Shown piece after piece: positions 1 to 7,317 of a stretch of 26,616 nucleotides of DNA. A model generated the notes under the pieces. The model did no database searches, was not told where the DNA came from, and was given only the letters and a program-made list of their open reading frames with translations. Numbering within the stretch: the first letter of the stretch is position 1; each line of letters starts with the position of its first letter. This stretch comes from Cyanobacteria bacterium UBA2566. Lineage in GTDB: Bacteria > Cyanobacteriota > Cyanobacteriia > Cyanobacteriales > Desertifilaceae. The stretch spans positions 1 through 26,616 of the forward strand of contig DDLS01000045.1 in the NCBI GenBank assembly GCA_002340255.1, in the 5' to 3' direction. Made by a program: the position numbers and the translations under genes.

Positions 1-201
1 ACTGACAAAACCGCTCCCAAGCACTCGCGTTGGAGCTTTGTTGGAGAGTTGTGGTCATGCTTTTATAATGGCTATGTATTTTCCTAGGTTCTGTGGCAGT
101 TTGTTTCCGTCCACATTTCTAATATAAGCGACTTTATGTAGTTTTGTAAAGTACTTTTAATTTAGCGATCCTGATGATTGACATTAACTGAGCTTATAAG
201 C

Positions 202-1227
202 TTAATAGCGAATCCGGGGATCGACATAAGCATTGAGGATGTCAATCGCAATACTAGCCATGACAACAATAGAAGCGAAGAACACAACAACCCCTTGAAC
301 CGTTGTGTAATCGCGATCGCTAATCGCCTCATACAACCGATTCCCCAAACCCGGCCAAGAAAACGTCACCTCCGTCAACACCGCACCCCCCAACAGCGCC
401 GCCAACGTCAACCCCAAAATCGTAATCACTGGAATCAAGGCATTTTTCAGCGCATGGGAGAGCAAAATCCTTAACTCCGGAATCCCCCGCGCCTTTGCCG
501 CTTCCACATAATCCGCCTTCAGGGTTTGTTGCAGATTTACCCGCACGATGCGTTCAAAAATCCCACTGAGCAACAACCCCAATGTCAAAGACGGCAGCGC
601 CAAATGATGAATCGACACCCAAAGTTGTCCCAAATTCCCACTTAACAGACTATCAATCAGATAAAGCCCCGTCGGCCCATTGGGAGGCGCTTCCCCTAGA
701 GAAAAGCGAGTTCCCAAAGGAAACCATTGCAACTCCACCGCAAAAATCAATTGCAAAATCATCCCTGCCCAAAACGGCGGCACGGAATAAGTAATAATGC
801 TAAATAACCGAGCAACCACATCCAAAGGCGTATTCGGCCGGGAAGCCGACAATGTACCAATCGTAATCCCGATCGCCAGCGCCACAGCCATACTGCACAC
901 CGCCAACTCCACCGTCGCCGGAAAATGCAACCCAATAATATCCCAAACCGTTTGTCCGCGACTGGTTAACGATGTCCCCAAATCCAACTGTAACAAGCTC
1001 CCCAAATAATTCAGATATTGCAACCCCAGAGGCAAATCCAAACCCAGTTGTTGCCGCAACTGAGCCTTTGCTTCTGCGGATGCTCTTGCTCCATAAATGG
1101 CATCCACAGGATCGCCTGGAGTCGCCCTTAATAATAGAAATACGAGGGTAACAATCAGCCACACCATCAGGGGAGCCAGCAGCACACGAGTCAGAATATA
1201 ATACTGGAGAGCCTTAGAACGGGACAT
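202..1227 (-). CDS. ABC transporter permease, DppB/OppB family
   Basis: This is an inner-membrane permease subunit of a peptide/nickel/oligopeptide-type ABC importer. The 341-residue length is usual for the DppB/OppB family. A transmembrane segment starts near residue 13 and is followed by the family's RATPGDP motif (about residues 34-40). The coupling-helix (EAA-type) region reads DYVEAAKARGIPE, near residue 240, and more hydrophobic segments follow to the C-terminus (VDPRIRY). The protein begins at an ATG. No partner permease (DppC), ATPase or binding protein lies in the window, so the other subunits must be encoded elsewhere; such scattered importers are common in cyanobacteria. The family is clear. 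The substrate (peptide, nickel or other) cannot be read from this subunit alone. Confidence 0.9.
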   Translation of the reverse strand: MSRSKALQYYILTRVLLAPLMVWLIVTLVFLLLRATPGDPVDAIYGARASAEAKAQLRQQLGLDLPLGLQYLNYLGSLLQLDLGTSLTSRGQTVWDIIGLHFPATVELAVCSMAVALAIGITIGTLSASRPNTPLDVVARLFSIITYSVPPFWAGMILQLIFAVELQWFPLGTRFSLGEAPPNGPTGLYLIDSLLSGNLGQLWVSIHHLALPSLTLGLLLSGIFERIVRVNLQQTLKADYVEAAKARGIPELRILLSHALKNALIPVITILGLTLAALLGGAVLTEVTFSWPGLGNRLYEAISDRDYTTVQGVVVFFASIVVMASIAIDILNAYVDPRIRY

Positions 1228-1347
1228 AAAATCGGCAACTTAACAATCAGTCCCTATTTTAGGTGCGATCAGGGCTTCAATAGTTGAGAATTTCTAGATG
1301 TACGGGAGTTATTGGCGATCGCAGCATACCCAATAGGATAGATAGAC

Positions 1348-1791
1348 ATGGATGATTACCAATTGCAACTCCATTTCCGGCCATCGTTCCACCGCAGATC
1401 CCTTTGGATTATACTCAGGTCTTGCATGGAGACAGGGCTATTCATCCAGGTCATGGAGGGATTTGGTAAACCTCAAATGGATCGCACCTTCGAGATGTCT
1501 AGTGATGACGCAGAGACCATCTACCAAGCTTCCTATGATTTAATTTTACGTTACTCAGCCCCCTCAAACCGCCAAGGACTTGATGGAATTTTCGTAGATG
1601 GCAGTTTCTTAAACGAACACCTTTCTCTAAAAACCTTCAAATTCTGGTCTCCTAAGAAGAATGACTATCCACACCAGCTTATCAATGTTGTTTTGAGTCC
1701 CTTAGAATCAAACATTCTTGATGTTATGTTCAATGATTATTATGAGGAGTTGTGGAGGTATTTCCATCGTTACAGAGGCAAGTGCGGATGA
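1348..1791 (+). CDS. hypothetical protein, translationally coupled to Uma2 gene
   Basis: I do not recognise this 147-residue protein. It has no signal peptide or membrane segment. It is rich in aromatic and charged residues, with a C-terminal half (from about DGIFVDGSF to the end) that looks like a folded alpha/beta domain. The support for it being real is its junction: its TGA stop (1789-1791) overlaps the ATG of the next gene as ATGA, the usual sign of translational coupling. A GC-poor stretch with a weak AGGA-type ribosome site lies just before its ATG. The last residues (HRYRGKCG) overlap the ribosome-binding region of the Uma2 gene and may not be conserved. It may be the partner of that gene, but this is inference from position only. 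Confidence 0.55.
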   Translation: MDDYQLQLHFRPSFHRRSLWIILRSCMETGLFIQVMEGFGKPQMDRTFEMSSDDAETIYQASYDLILRYSAPSNRQGLDGIFVDGSFLNEHLSLKTFKFWSPKKNDYPHQLINVVLSPLESNILDVMFNDYYEELWRYFHRYRGKCG

Positions 1792-2375
1792 TTTCTGGAA
1801 TTGCTACCCATCAACAGAAAATGCTTGGAGAACAGCGCTTGACGCTGCATAGACTAGCCGGGGAAAACTATCAACAGATTCTCCAGGGCTTACCAGAAAG
1901 TCGAGCAGTACGACTGATTTACGATCGCGGAACGCTAGAATTGGTTATGCCCCTAGAAGACCATGAATTTGCCGCTGAGTTAATTGGGGTCTTTATTCGG
2001 GTGCTAGTTGCAGCCATGGGACTGAAGCTCAAATCCATGCGCTCTACCACTTTAGCGCGTCAAGACTTAGATCGCGGTGCAGAACCCGATAACGCCTACT
2101 ATATCCAAAATCAACCGCAAGTCGCCGGTCGCAGGGTTGATTTACAGAAAGATCCGCCTCCAGATTTGGTAGTTGAAGTCGATATTACCCACACCGATAT
2201 TGATAAAAATCAACTGTATGCGGCTCTGGGAGTACCCGAAATTTGGCGCTACAATGGGCAAGAATGGTGCATTTACCGACTGCAAGGAACAGTTTATCAG
2301 GAATGGGAGCGATCGCCGACCTTTTCTATCGTCGAAAAAGCAGATTTATATCATTTCATTCTGGCTATATTGTAA
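1788..2375 (+). CDS. Uma2 family putative restriction-endonuclease-fold protein (short C-terminus)
   Basis: This is a Uma2-family (DUF820) protein with a PD-(D/E)XK nuclease-like fold. The family is greatly expanded in cyanobacteria and its cellular role is unsettled. Numbered from ATG 1788, the core elements are PD at 100-101, the DLVVEVD strand with E130 and D132, K140, and the LGVPEIWRY strand at about 147-155. The start at 1788 is preferred over an upstream ATG at 1752: AGAGG lies 9 bases before it, and the ATG overlaps the preceding stop. The protein ends abruptly at HFILAIL, whereas relatives usually carry about 20 more helical residues after the KADLY segment, so the C-terminus seems clipped by a stop. 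The fold and family are secure; enzymatic activity is inference. Confidence 0.85.
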   Translation: MISGIATHQQKMLGEQRLTLHRLAGENYQQILQGLPESRAVRLIYDRGTLELVMPLEDHEFAAELIGVFIRVLVAAMGLKLKSMRSTTLARQDLDRGAEPDNAYYIQNQPQVAGRRVDLQKDPPPDLVVEVDITHTDIDKNQLYAALGVPEIWRYNGQEWCIYRLQGTVYQEWERSPTFSIVEKADLYHFILAIL

Positions 2376-2404
2376 CTGTTTCAGATTGGAGGCTAGTTTT
2401 CTTT

Positions 2405-2749
2405 ATGCAACGGTTCCTATGCCTGGATGGATTTACTAGAGCAGAACGAATTGGGATGATCCATCGTGTAAGTGAGGCAATTAATCAAGCTGGAGCTTGG
2501 ATTATCGACTTTCACCTGTACTCAAATATCCTGATCTGCATCAACTTCCAGGTTCCGATCGCTAATTTGAACAGACTCGCTGGAACGCTACAGGAGACAG
2601 GTTTGCAGTTGAGCAAAGAGAGCTTGAAGCAGCTTATGCCTGCTCATGACTCAACACTGAAAGAGCAAGAGTTAGTCGGGACATTGCAAATTACCTTTGT
2701 ACACAACGAACCTGACTTACTCCGAGATGTACCTGCTGTTCCAGGGTAA
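2405..2749 (+). CDS. small hypothetical protein, possible ACT-like fold
   Basis: This is a 114-residue protein. The ATG at 2405 is chosen because protein-like composition begins there (MQRFLCLDGFTRAER). A GGAGG lies about 13 bases upstream, slightly far, and the upstream part of the same frame runs over the Uma2 gene. The pattern of an amphipathic helix (VSEAINQAGAW), a strand (IIDFHLYSNILICINFQV), a second helix (LNRLAGTLQETG) and a late strand (GTLQITFVHNEP) resembles a ferredoxin-like or ACT-type fold. That is a visual inference, not a recognised family. It lies 29 bases after the Uma2 gene on the same strand and could share its transcript. The function is unknown. Confidence 0.65.
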   Translation: MQRFLCLDGFTRAERIGMIHRVSEAINQAGAWIIDFHLYSNILICINFQVPIANLNRLAGTLQETGLQLSKESLKQLMPAHDSTLKEQELVGTLQITFVHNEPDLLRDVPAVPG

Positions 2750-2898
2750 CAATTAGGGCCACCACATCTAAACATCTAAATATCCAGACGAGCATCATCC
2801 CAGTAAGATTTCTCACAACTGAAGAAGCATTGCGTCAATTCCTTCGGGAAAGAATCCTTTAATAAAACGAAAAAGTGAAACTCGGTTTTTCCGATGCC

Positions 2899-3072
2899 CT
2901 ATTCCTCATTCCCTATTCCCGAATAGAGCCAGTCTTGGATTTCATGGGCAAGCCAAGCCGCTTCATTGGCGGTTAAAGATCCTGCGATCGCACAATTATA
3001 GTCCCCAGTCGGATTTTGGCAATGGAGTTTCACCATTGTGGAAGAGTGTTCATGGTGAATAAATACCCCCAT
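2899..3072 (-). CDS. small hypothetical protein (57 residues)
   Basis: This minus-strand ORF encodes a 57-residue soluble protein with a plausible composition (MVKLHCQNPTGDYNCAIAG, then ANEAAWLAHEIQDWLYS), that is, a beta-rich half followed by one helix. The start is uncertain. The first ATG (3072) has its A inside an 8-bp hairpin and no ribosome site, and an internal ATG at 3036 would give a 45-residue protein starting at MVKL. The last residues (GIGNEE) and the stop are supplied by a copy of a GGGAATA-type dispersed repeat, so the original C-terminus may have been replaced. The codon use looks like a real gene, but no family is recognised. Confidence 0.5.
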   Translation of the reverse strand: MGVFIHHEHSSTMVKLHCQNPTGDYNCAIAGSLTANEAAWLAHEIQDWLYSGIGNEE

Positions 3073-3092
3073 TACAGCGTGTAGCGCTGTAA
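3072..3092. repeat. 8-bp hairpin at the start of the 57-residue ORF
   Basis: TTACAGCG (3072-3079) and CGCTGTAA (3085-3092) form a perfect 8-bp stem with a 5-base loop. It overlaps the first base of the upstream ATG of the minus-strand small ORF, so it could mask that start or be the end of an upstream transcript. Confidence 0.5.
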
Positions 3093-3237
3093 ACTGTTTA
3101 GAGTCAGTTGCTCAAGTTATACTAATTGAACGACTTAAAAGTTCTTGTGTTAAATAATCATCAAGTAGGGACTGCTTTTATTTATAGATCGTCTAACCCA
3201 TTTGATCGGTCAGCTTTTTAATTTGAATAATAACTAG

Positions 3238-5547
3238 CTACTTTCGCCAATATTGATAGAATCTTGTACACAGTGCAGTGGTTAATAAAGCTAATATTGA
3301 CGGAATAAGAGCCATTAAACCTCCCTGCAAAAATATCCCGAAAGATAAGTAGTAGACTAAAATACATAATAAGGCAGTACCTAAACCTAATCGCCAAGGA
3401 TATTTCTGAAAATACAATGTCGTTATCGCTCCTACCATTGACCAAATCCAAACAAAAAGACCATCTTTCCACCAGGTCAGTGACCAAAATAAAGGTCGAT
3501 TATCCAGAACAGAACTAATAATTTGGCTCGCTACATGAGCATGAATGTCTAAGCCTCGCATAAGGCCTAATGGTGTATGTTGAGGATCGCGAACACTTTC
3601 AGCCGTCATACCAATTAGAATAATCTTATCTTTAATCCAACTGGGTTTAAATTTGTTGTTCAGAACATCGTCTGCACTAATTCGTTGAGCAATTTCACGA
3701 GTGGGTGTTGAGCGATAATTAATTAGAATTTGTTCACTCGGTAAATCAGATTGGTAATATCCAGGCCGACCCCGCTTTAGACTCGTAAAAACTTTTTGAC
3801 CGAATTGCCAATCTTCTTGTTGATTCGCTTGAACAACCACACCCTTAGAACTCAGATATTTCCAAGCCAATTGAAAAGCCAAGGAATAAGGAGTTTTACA
3901 GTGATAAAAAGGGGGGGTCATATGATCGGTTTGAGACAACGTATATCGGCGGATCATCCCTGAAGCATATGGATTGTGTTGATCGGTCCATAAATTCACA
4001 AATCCCACTTGCTTTTGTGGACTATGATCGGGTGGATCAATACTGGTATTTGGATCGTTGTTGTACTCAAATTTGCATATACTCACCAATTTTTCATTCT
4101 GTCGAAAATGCTGATTCATGGTTTGATCGGCAGAGTTCGCTGGAACGGGTTTATCTCGATAAATATTTAAGCCGATCGCTGCCGGTTGATGAACGTCTAG
4201 CTTATCTATAATCTCTGCTAACGTGCGATCGGGTAAAGGATGATCGTATAATTCTATATCCTCTTCAGTAACTCCCACGATGAGAAGACGAGGATCGGGT
4301 TGTTCTACAGGGCGCGATCGCATCAGTTGATCGAATGCTCTCAGTTCCATCGGTTCCAAGAAGCCCGCAGACCGTACCTCCATCACCACGGTAGTCACTG
4401 CCATAGAGAGGCATAGGGTGATTTTTAAGGCTTTTTGCCAAGACAAAGAAGAGGGAAGTTGTCCGACTAAATCATCCCAGGTGGGGGAGATGTAGTCAGG
4501 ATGCTGCCAAATAACGGGTAACCAAGTTGCGCAGGGAATTTGATCTTCTAGTCCTTGTAGCTTTTCTCTCGCTTGTCGGACGGCAACTTCAAACGAGTAT
4601 CCTTGGGAAAAGTTAAGCAAAAATGACTTGAGGAATTTCTGGGCGACTTGATCGGGAACATAGTCGCGCATGACAATCATTTGGGGAATCTGTACATCAT
4701 CCAATCTGCGGGCTAACCCTAAGCCATCACAGGAGTTGAAAATGGCAAGTTTTAAGCCTTGTGCGACGGATTTTCGTAGACCAAACCAGATTTGATCGAC
4801 GGTTAAATATTGGTCGGGGTTGATATAAATTTTGCCAGCTTCGCCATCGGTTTCGCTGTGTCCAGCAAAAAAGAGGATATCCCAGGGTTGCTCCCATAAT
4901 TGATCGTTGATTTCGGATCGTTTCGGTTCGATAAGAAAGGTGACATCTGCGTGGGGAAGTGAGTTGAGGATTTGGCAGTCTTTTTCGGTGTCGATCCCTT
5001 CTCTATGTCCTAAAATCGCTAAAATTCTGACTTTTCCCGGTGGAGTGGAGTTGAGGGGATCGGATCGTCTAAACTCAGGATCGCTGAAGGAGATTTCTGC
5101 ACTCTTGTATCTGGAGAAGAGATTCCAACTGTGCCAAGGCAGCTTTTGCAAATCATTGCATGTGGTGCGCACAATCAAGCGAATGGGATCGCTATAGTTA
5201 AGTTCCTCTCGGATCTGAAGGTCAATGTCCCGGAAATCAGGGGAGCAGAGCCATTGATTCAGGCGATCGCACACTTGAGTACCTGATTCTTCACAGGCTT
5301 TAAGCCGACTGATAACTCCATCGTATTTGATTGCTTTTGGCTTTAACCCCCTTGTATTGAGGAGTCCTAAAGGGCGATACTTGTCTATCCAATGACTTTG
5401 TACCAATTCCGCTAGATCGGGTTCAGACGGTAAGTATCCTGATATGTCTAGATCGGGGCGTTTTCCTTCTTCCCCCATTTGTAACCGCACCCGAAAGCCG
5501 TCCTCACTCAAACTGCCTTCAAGTTCCAAAACTACCAGTTTTGCCAC
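3238..5547 (-). CDS. CHAT domain (caspase-like) - CHASE2 sensor membrane protein
   Basis: This 769-residue protein joins a caspase-like CHAT peptidase domain to a CHASE2 extracytoplasmic sensor domain. Start: GTG 5547 is preferred over ATG 5619, because GGAGG (5556-5560) sits 8 bases before the GTG and the protein then begins MAKLVVLELEG. Numbered from there, a cytoplasmic N-terminal region (1 to about 150) precedes the CHAT domain (about 170-350). The catalytic dyad is H230 in FFAGHS and C273 in IFNSCDG. A membrane helix follows near 375-390, then CHASE2 (about 396-680), and about three C-terminal helices (near 693-713, 721-739, 744-761). The likely role is signal-driven proteolysis: the periplasmic domain would sense a ligand and control the cytosolic protease. 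Substrate and ligand are unknown, and no obvious partner gene is adjacent. Confidence 0.9.
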   Translation of the reverse strand: MAKLVVLELEGSLSEDGFRVRLQMGEEGKRPDLDISGYLPSEPDLAELVQSHWIDKYRPLGLLNTRGLKPKAIKYDGVISRLKACEESGTQVCDRLNQWLCSPDFRDIDLQIREELNYSDPIRLIVRTTCNDLQKLPWHSWNLFSRYKSAEISFSDPEFRRSDPLNSTPPGKVRILAILGHREGIDTEKDCQILNSLPHADVTFLIEPKRSEINDQLWEQPWDILFFAGHSETDGEAGKIYINPDQYLTVDQIWFGLRKSVAQGLKLAIFNSCDGLGLARRLDDVQIPQMIVMRDYVPDQVAQKFLKSFLLNFSQGYSFEVAVRQAREKLQGLEDQIPCATWLPVIWQHPDYISPTWDDLVGQLPSSLSWQKALKITLCLSMAVTTVVMEVRSAGFLEPMELRAFDQLMRSRPVEQPDPRLLIVGVTEEDIELYDHPLPDRTLAEIIDKLDVHQPAAIGLNIYRDKPVPANSADQTMNQHFRQNEKLVSICKFEYNNDPNTSIDPPDHSPQKQVGFVNLWTDQHNPYASGMIRRYTLSQTDHMTPPFYHCKTPYSLAFQLAWKYLSSKGVVVQANQQEDWQFGQKVFTSLKRGRPGYYQSDLPSEQILINYRSTPTREIAQRISADDVLNNKFKPSWIKDKIILIGMTAESVRDPQHTPLGLMRGLDIHAHVASQIISSVLDNRPLFWSLTWWKDGLFVWIWSMVGAITTLYFQKYPWRLGLGTALLCILVYYLSFGIFLQGGLMALIPSILALLTTALCTRFYQYWRK

Positions 5548-5656
5548 GTCTGTTACCTCCGGACTGTCCGATCTCACCTTTCCTTGTCCTAAATTACAGG
5601 AAATTAAAGGGGCATACACAGATCCCTTCTATAGGGTTCTCAGATTTGGAGGCATA

Positions 5657-5686
5657 ATTTTATGCAAACTTTACAAAAATTTACAA
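5657..5686 (-). promoter_or_regulatory. possible promoter of the CHAT-CHASE2 gene
   Basis: Read on the minus strand, TTGTAA (5681-5686) and TAAAAT (5657-5662) are separated by 18 bases, matching sigma-70-type -35 and -10 boxes at 4/6 and 5/6 positions. The site lies about 110 bases before the GTG start. A second TTGTAA copy sits 10 bases closer to the gene, one helical turn away. This is a pattern match only. Confidence 0.3.
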
Positions 5687-5989
5687 TTAAGGCAAGATAA
5701 TTCAGTGGCGATCGCACCAGGGATCTGTCGCATTATCGCCCCAGCGATGATCGCCGTTCATGTCCGTATGCGGTATACTTATCGCCTTCTAGAGCCAACA
5801 ACGATTGATTGCAAGTTGGTGCAGCTAAAGTTAGAATCATGTTTGCATTCAGCTCTGGTGGGATTAGCTCCTCTAGAGACCCTTGTGTACAAACCGGATA
5901 CAGACGGATACAGAGGTTCCCCAAACCTCATCTTTAGACCAATCGATAGCTAAGTCAACTTAAACAACTCACTTATTAAACTGAATTTT

Positions 5990-5996
5990 AGGAGGG
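5990..5996 (+). promoter_or_regulatory. strong ribosome-binding site deciding a GTG start
   Basis: AGGAGGG at 5990-5996, four bases before GTG 6001, is a near-perfect Shine-Dalgarno sequence. It fixes the non-ATG start of the following gene. Confidence 0.75.
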
Positions 5997-6000
5997 AAAC

Positions 6001-6504
6001 GTGACCGCAATTAGAGTGATTCCAGCGAGTGCAGCCGGTTCAACCATGGGGGTTAATGTTATTATCCGGCTCTTGTTTGACTACCGCCCCCATTTAATCA
6101 AACTCTTTAGAATCAAGAAACAAGACCACTCCATCACTCGTTATACCTTTATTGCCGTTTTCCGGGAACCTGGCTCTATCGGACAACTGGTTGCCTTGAT
6201 CAACGAATGGGGAACTGCCAGCGGACAGGGAGAAGGAGTAGAAAATACCGCCGAAACCTATGGATTTTCGGAAATCATGACCACGATTAAACAGCTTAAA
6301 ATCCGACTATTAACAGTGGATTGGCATACGGAAATTCATAAAGGATGGAAACAGAAGCTTGAAGTCCGTCCCGATCCCACGGTTCTTAAATATCGCCTTT
6401 CTGACTGGGAAGGTTGGCTGTTAGAACAAATCGATACCCCTTGGTTCCCCATGCAACATCTGCACGAGGACGATCTTGATTTGCGTTGGATGGAACATGA
6501 ATAG
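6001..6504 (+). CDS. hypothetical protein (167 residues)
   Basis: I do not recognise the family. The GTG start is set by the strong ribosome site directly upstream. The protein is soluble, with no signal peptide or long hydrophobic run. Its first part contains RLLFDYRPHLIKLFRIKKQ and a strand-like YTFIAVFREPG. The middle contains a helix (FSEIMTTIKQLKIRLLTVDW), and the end is acidic and tryptophan-rich (WEGWLLEQ, then HEDDLDLRWMEHE). The last codons and the stop lie against a GGGAATA-type dispersed repeat at 6501-6530. The neighbours (CHAT-CHASE2 and a retropepsin-like protease, both on the other strand) give no functional hint. Its coding nature is well supported by start, length and composition. 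Confidence 0.7.
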   Translation: MTAIRVIPASAAGSTMGVNVIIRLLFDYRPHLIKLFRIKKQDHSITRYTFIAVFREPGSIGQLVALINEWGTASGQGEGVENTAETYGFSEIMTTIKQLKIRLLTVDWHTEIHKGWKQKLEVRPDPTVLKYRLSDWEGWLLEQIDTPWFPMQHLHEDDLDLRWMEHE

Positions 6505-6530
6505 GGACTAGGGAAGCGGGAATAGGGAAT
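6501..6530. repeat. GGGAATA-type dispersed repeat, copy overlapping a gene end
   Basis: Units ATAGGGACTAGGGAAG, CGGGAATA and GGGAAT begin at the stop codon of the 167-residue gene and are followed by a GTGTCTCCCG-type tail. This is the same repeat family as at 9016-9039. Confidence 0.55.
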
Positions 6531-6580
6531 CTCTGTGTCGCCACATCTGCGTGTCTCCCGATCCCTATCCCCTCATCTGA

Positions 6581-7144
6581 TTAAGATCGAGGTCGAAATT
6601 CAACCACATTTTGCTTAATTTGTACGTCGTAGTTGCCAAAGAAATCATGGCCGAGTAAACCGATCGCCATCCGAGGGGCGATCGCCACCGGAATATCCCT
6701 GACAACAGCTCCATGGACAGCAATCGACTTCACATAACCCAAGGGAAAGGTCACCCTAGAACCATCTGCGATCGTACTGGTGACAGAATCAACTGGTTCG
6801 ATTTGCAGTTTCTGCGCCATTTCCTGAGTAATTAGAGTACCACTCGCTCCCGTATCCACAATCATCTCAAAGGAGTGGCGATCGTTAAAGGTCACCTCAA
6901 TCACCGGAATTCCCCCCAAACGGCGCTTAATCCGGGCTTGAAATACCCCTGGAGTCGCAGGACGAGAACGGGGAGCGGAAGTCCCATCACACACGCCACT
7001 TAAGGGAATCGCTTGTCCAGAAGAGGTTACCATAAAACAGCCTTGCACTTCTTGGGCGATCGCGCTCTCTGCTCCACTGACCATGAAACCTATCCCCAGG
7101 GCAACCGTCATACCCAAACTCTTACTCCATAGATGTTCGTTCAT
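6581..7144 (-). CDS. secreted retropepsin-like aspartic protease
   Basis: This 187-residue protein has an N-terminal signal peptide (about residues 1-30, hydrophobic core TVALGIGFMV, cleavage near AIA/QE). It then has a single retropepsin-like domain with the catalytic DTGAS motif at 97-101 and the late hydrophobic-glycine motif IGLLGHDFF near 162-170. One DTG motif per chain means that it should work as a homodimer, as retroviral-type and clan AA bacterial proteases do. It would act in the periplasm or thylakoid lumen. Two cysteines (36 and 52) in the linker could form a disulfide. The substrate is unknown. It stands alone between oppositely directed genes. Confidence 0.85.
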   Translation of the reverse strand: MNEHLWSKSLGMTVALGIGFMVSGAESAIAQEVQGCFMVTSSGQAIPLSGVCDGTSAPRSRPATPGVFQARIKRRLGGIPVIEVTFNDRHSFEMIVDTGASGTLITQEMAQKLQIEPVDSVTSTIADGSRVTFPLGYVKSIAVHGAVVRDIPVAIAPRMAIGLLGHDFFGNYDVQIKQNVVEFRPRS

Positions 7145-7208
7145 AAATTATTAGCGACTGATCGGACCTAATCTCTAGTTTACCCATTCCTTTCTGTCCA
7201 CTGCCATA

Positions 7209-7223
7209 TAGCGCGAAGCGCTA
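7209..7223. repeat. TAGCGC-GAA-GCGCTA hairpin plus GGGAAT repeat
   Basis: This is a perfect 6-bp stem with a GAA loop, followed at once (7221-7238) by a GGGAAT(C)GGGAATA repeat unit. It lies in the gap between the protease and methyltransferase genes, in what would be the leaders of both. It resembles the small hairpin repeats dispersed in cyanobacterial genomes. Confidence 0.5.
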
Positions 7224-7317
7224 GGGAATCGGGAATAGCCGGTATTACTTAGGGTCTAACGCTTCAAGCTATACTTCAGAGAAAAGTGCCATACATCTAC
7301 TACCCTAGAATAGAGAC

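Larger units (their letters stand above)
5548..6000. other. intergenic region between two divergent genes
   Basis: This 453-base gap separates the CHAT-CHASE2 gene (leftward) from the gene at 6001 (rightward). It holds the putative promoter at 5657-5686, one HIP1 octamer near 5708, and a perfect tandem pair of the 10-mer CGGATACAGA (5895-5904 and 5905-5914). Open frames crossing it have no convincing start, ribosome site or protein-like composition. I see no RNA gene. Confidence 0.6.

Noticed and set aside
1..201. Possible gene fragment at the left edge
   Set aside because: No open frame with protein-like composition. Only a small palindrome, AGCTTATAAGCT near 191-202, at the permease stop.
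800..1162. 120-residue minus-strand ORF in another frame of the permease
   Set aside because: Glycine-rich frame-shifted shadow of the DppB-like gene.
5444..5953. 169-residue plus-strand ORF across the CHAT-CHASE2 start and the gap
   Set aside because: Overlaps the well-supported opposite-strand gene, has no ribosome site, and its composition is that of a shadow frame.
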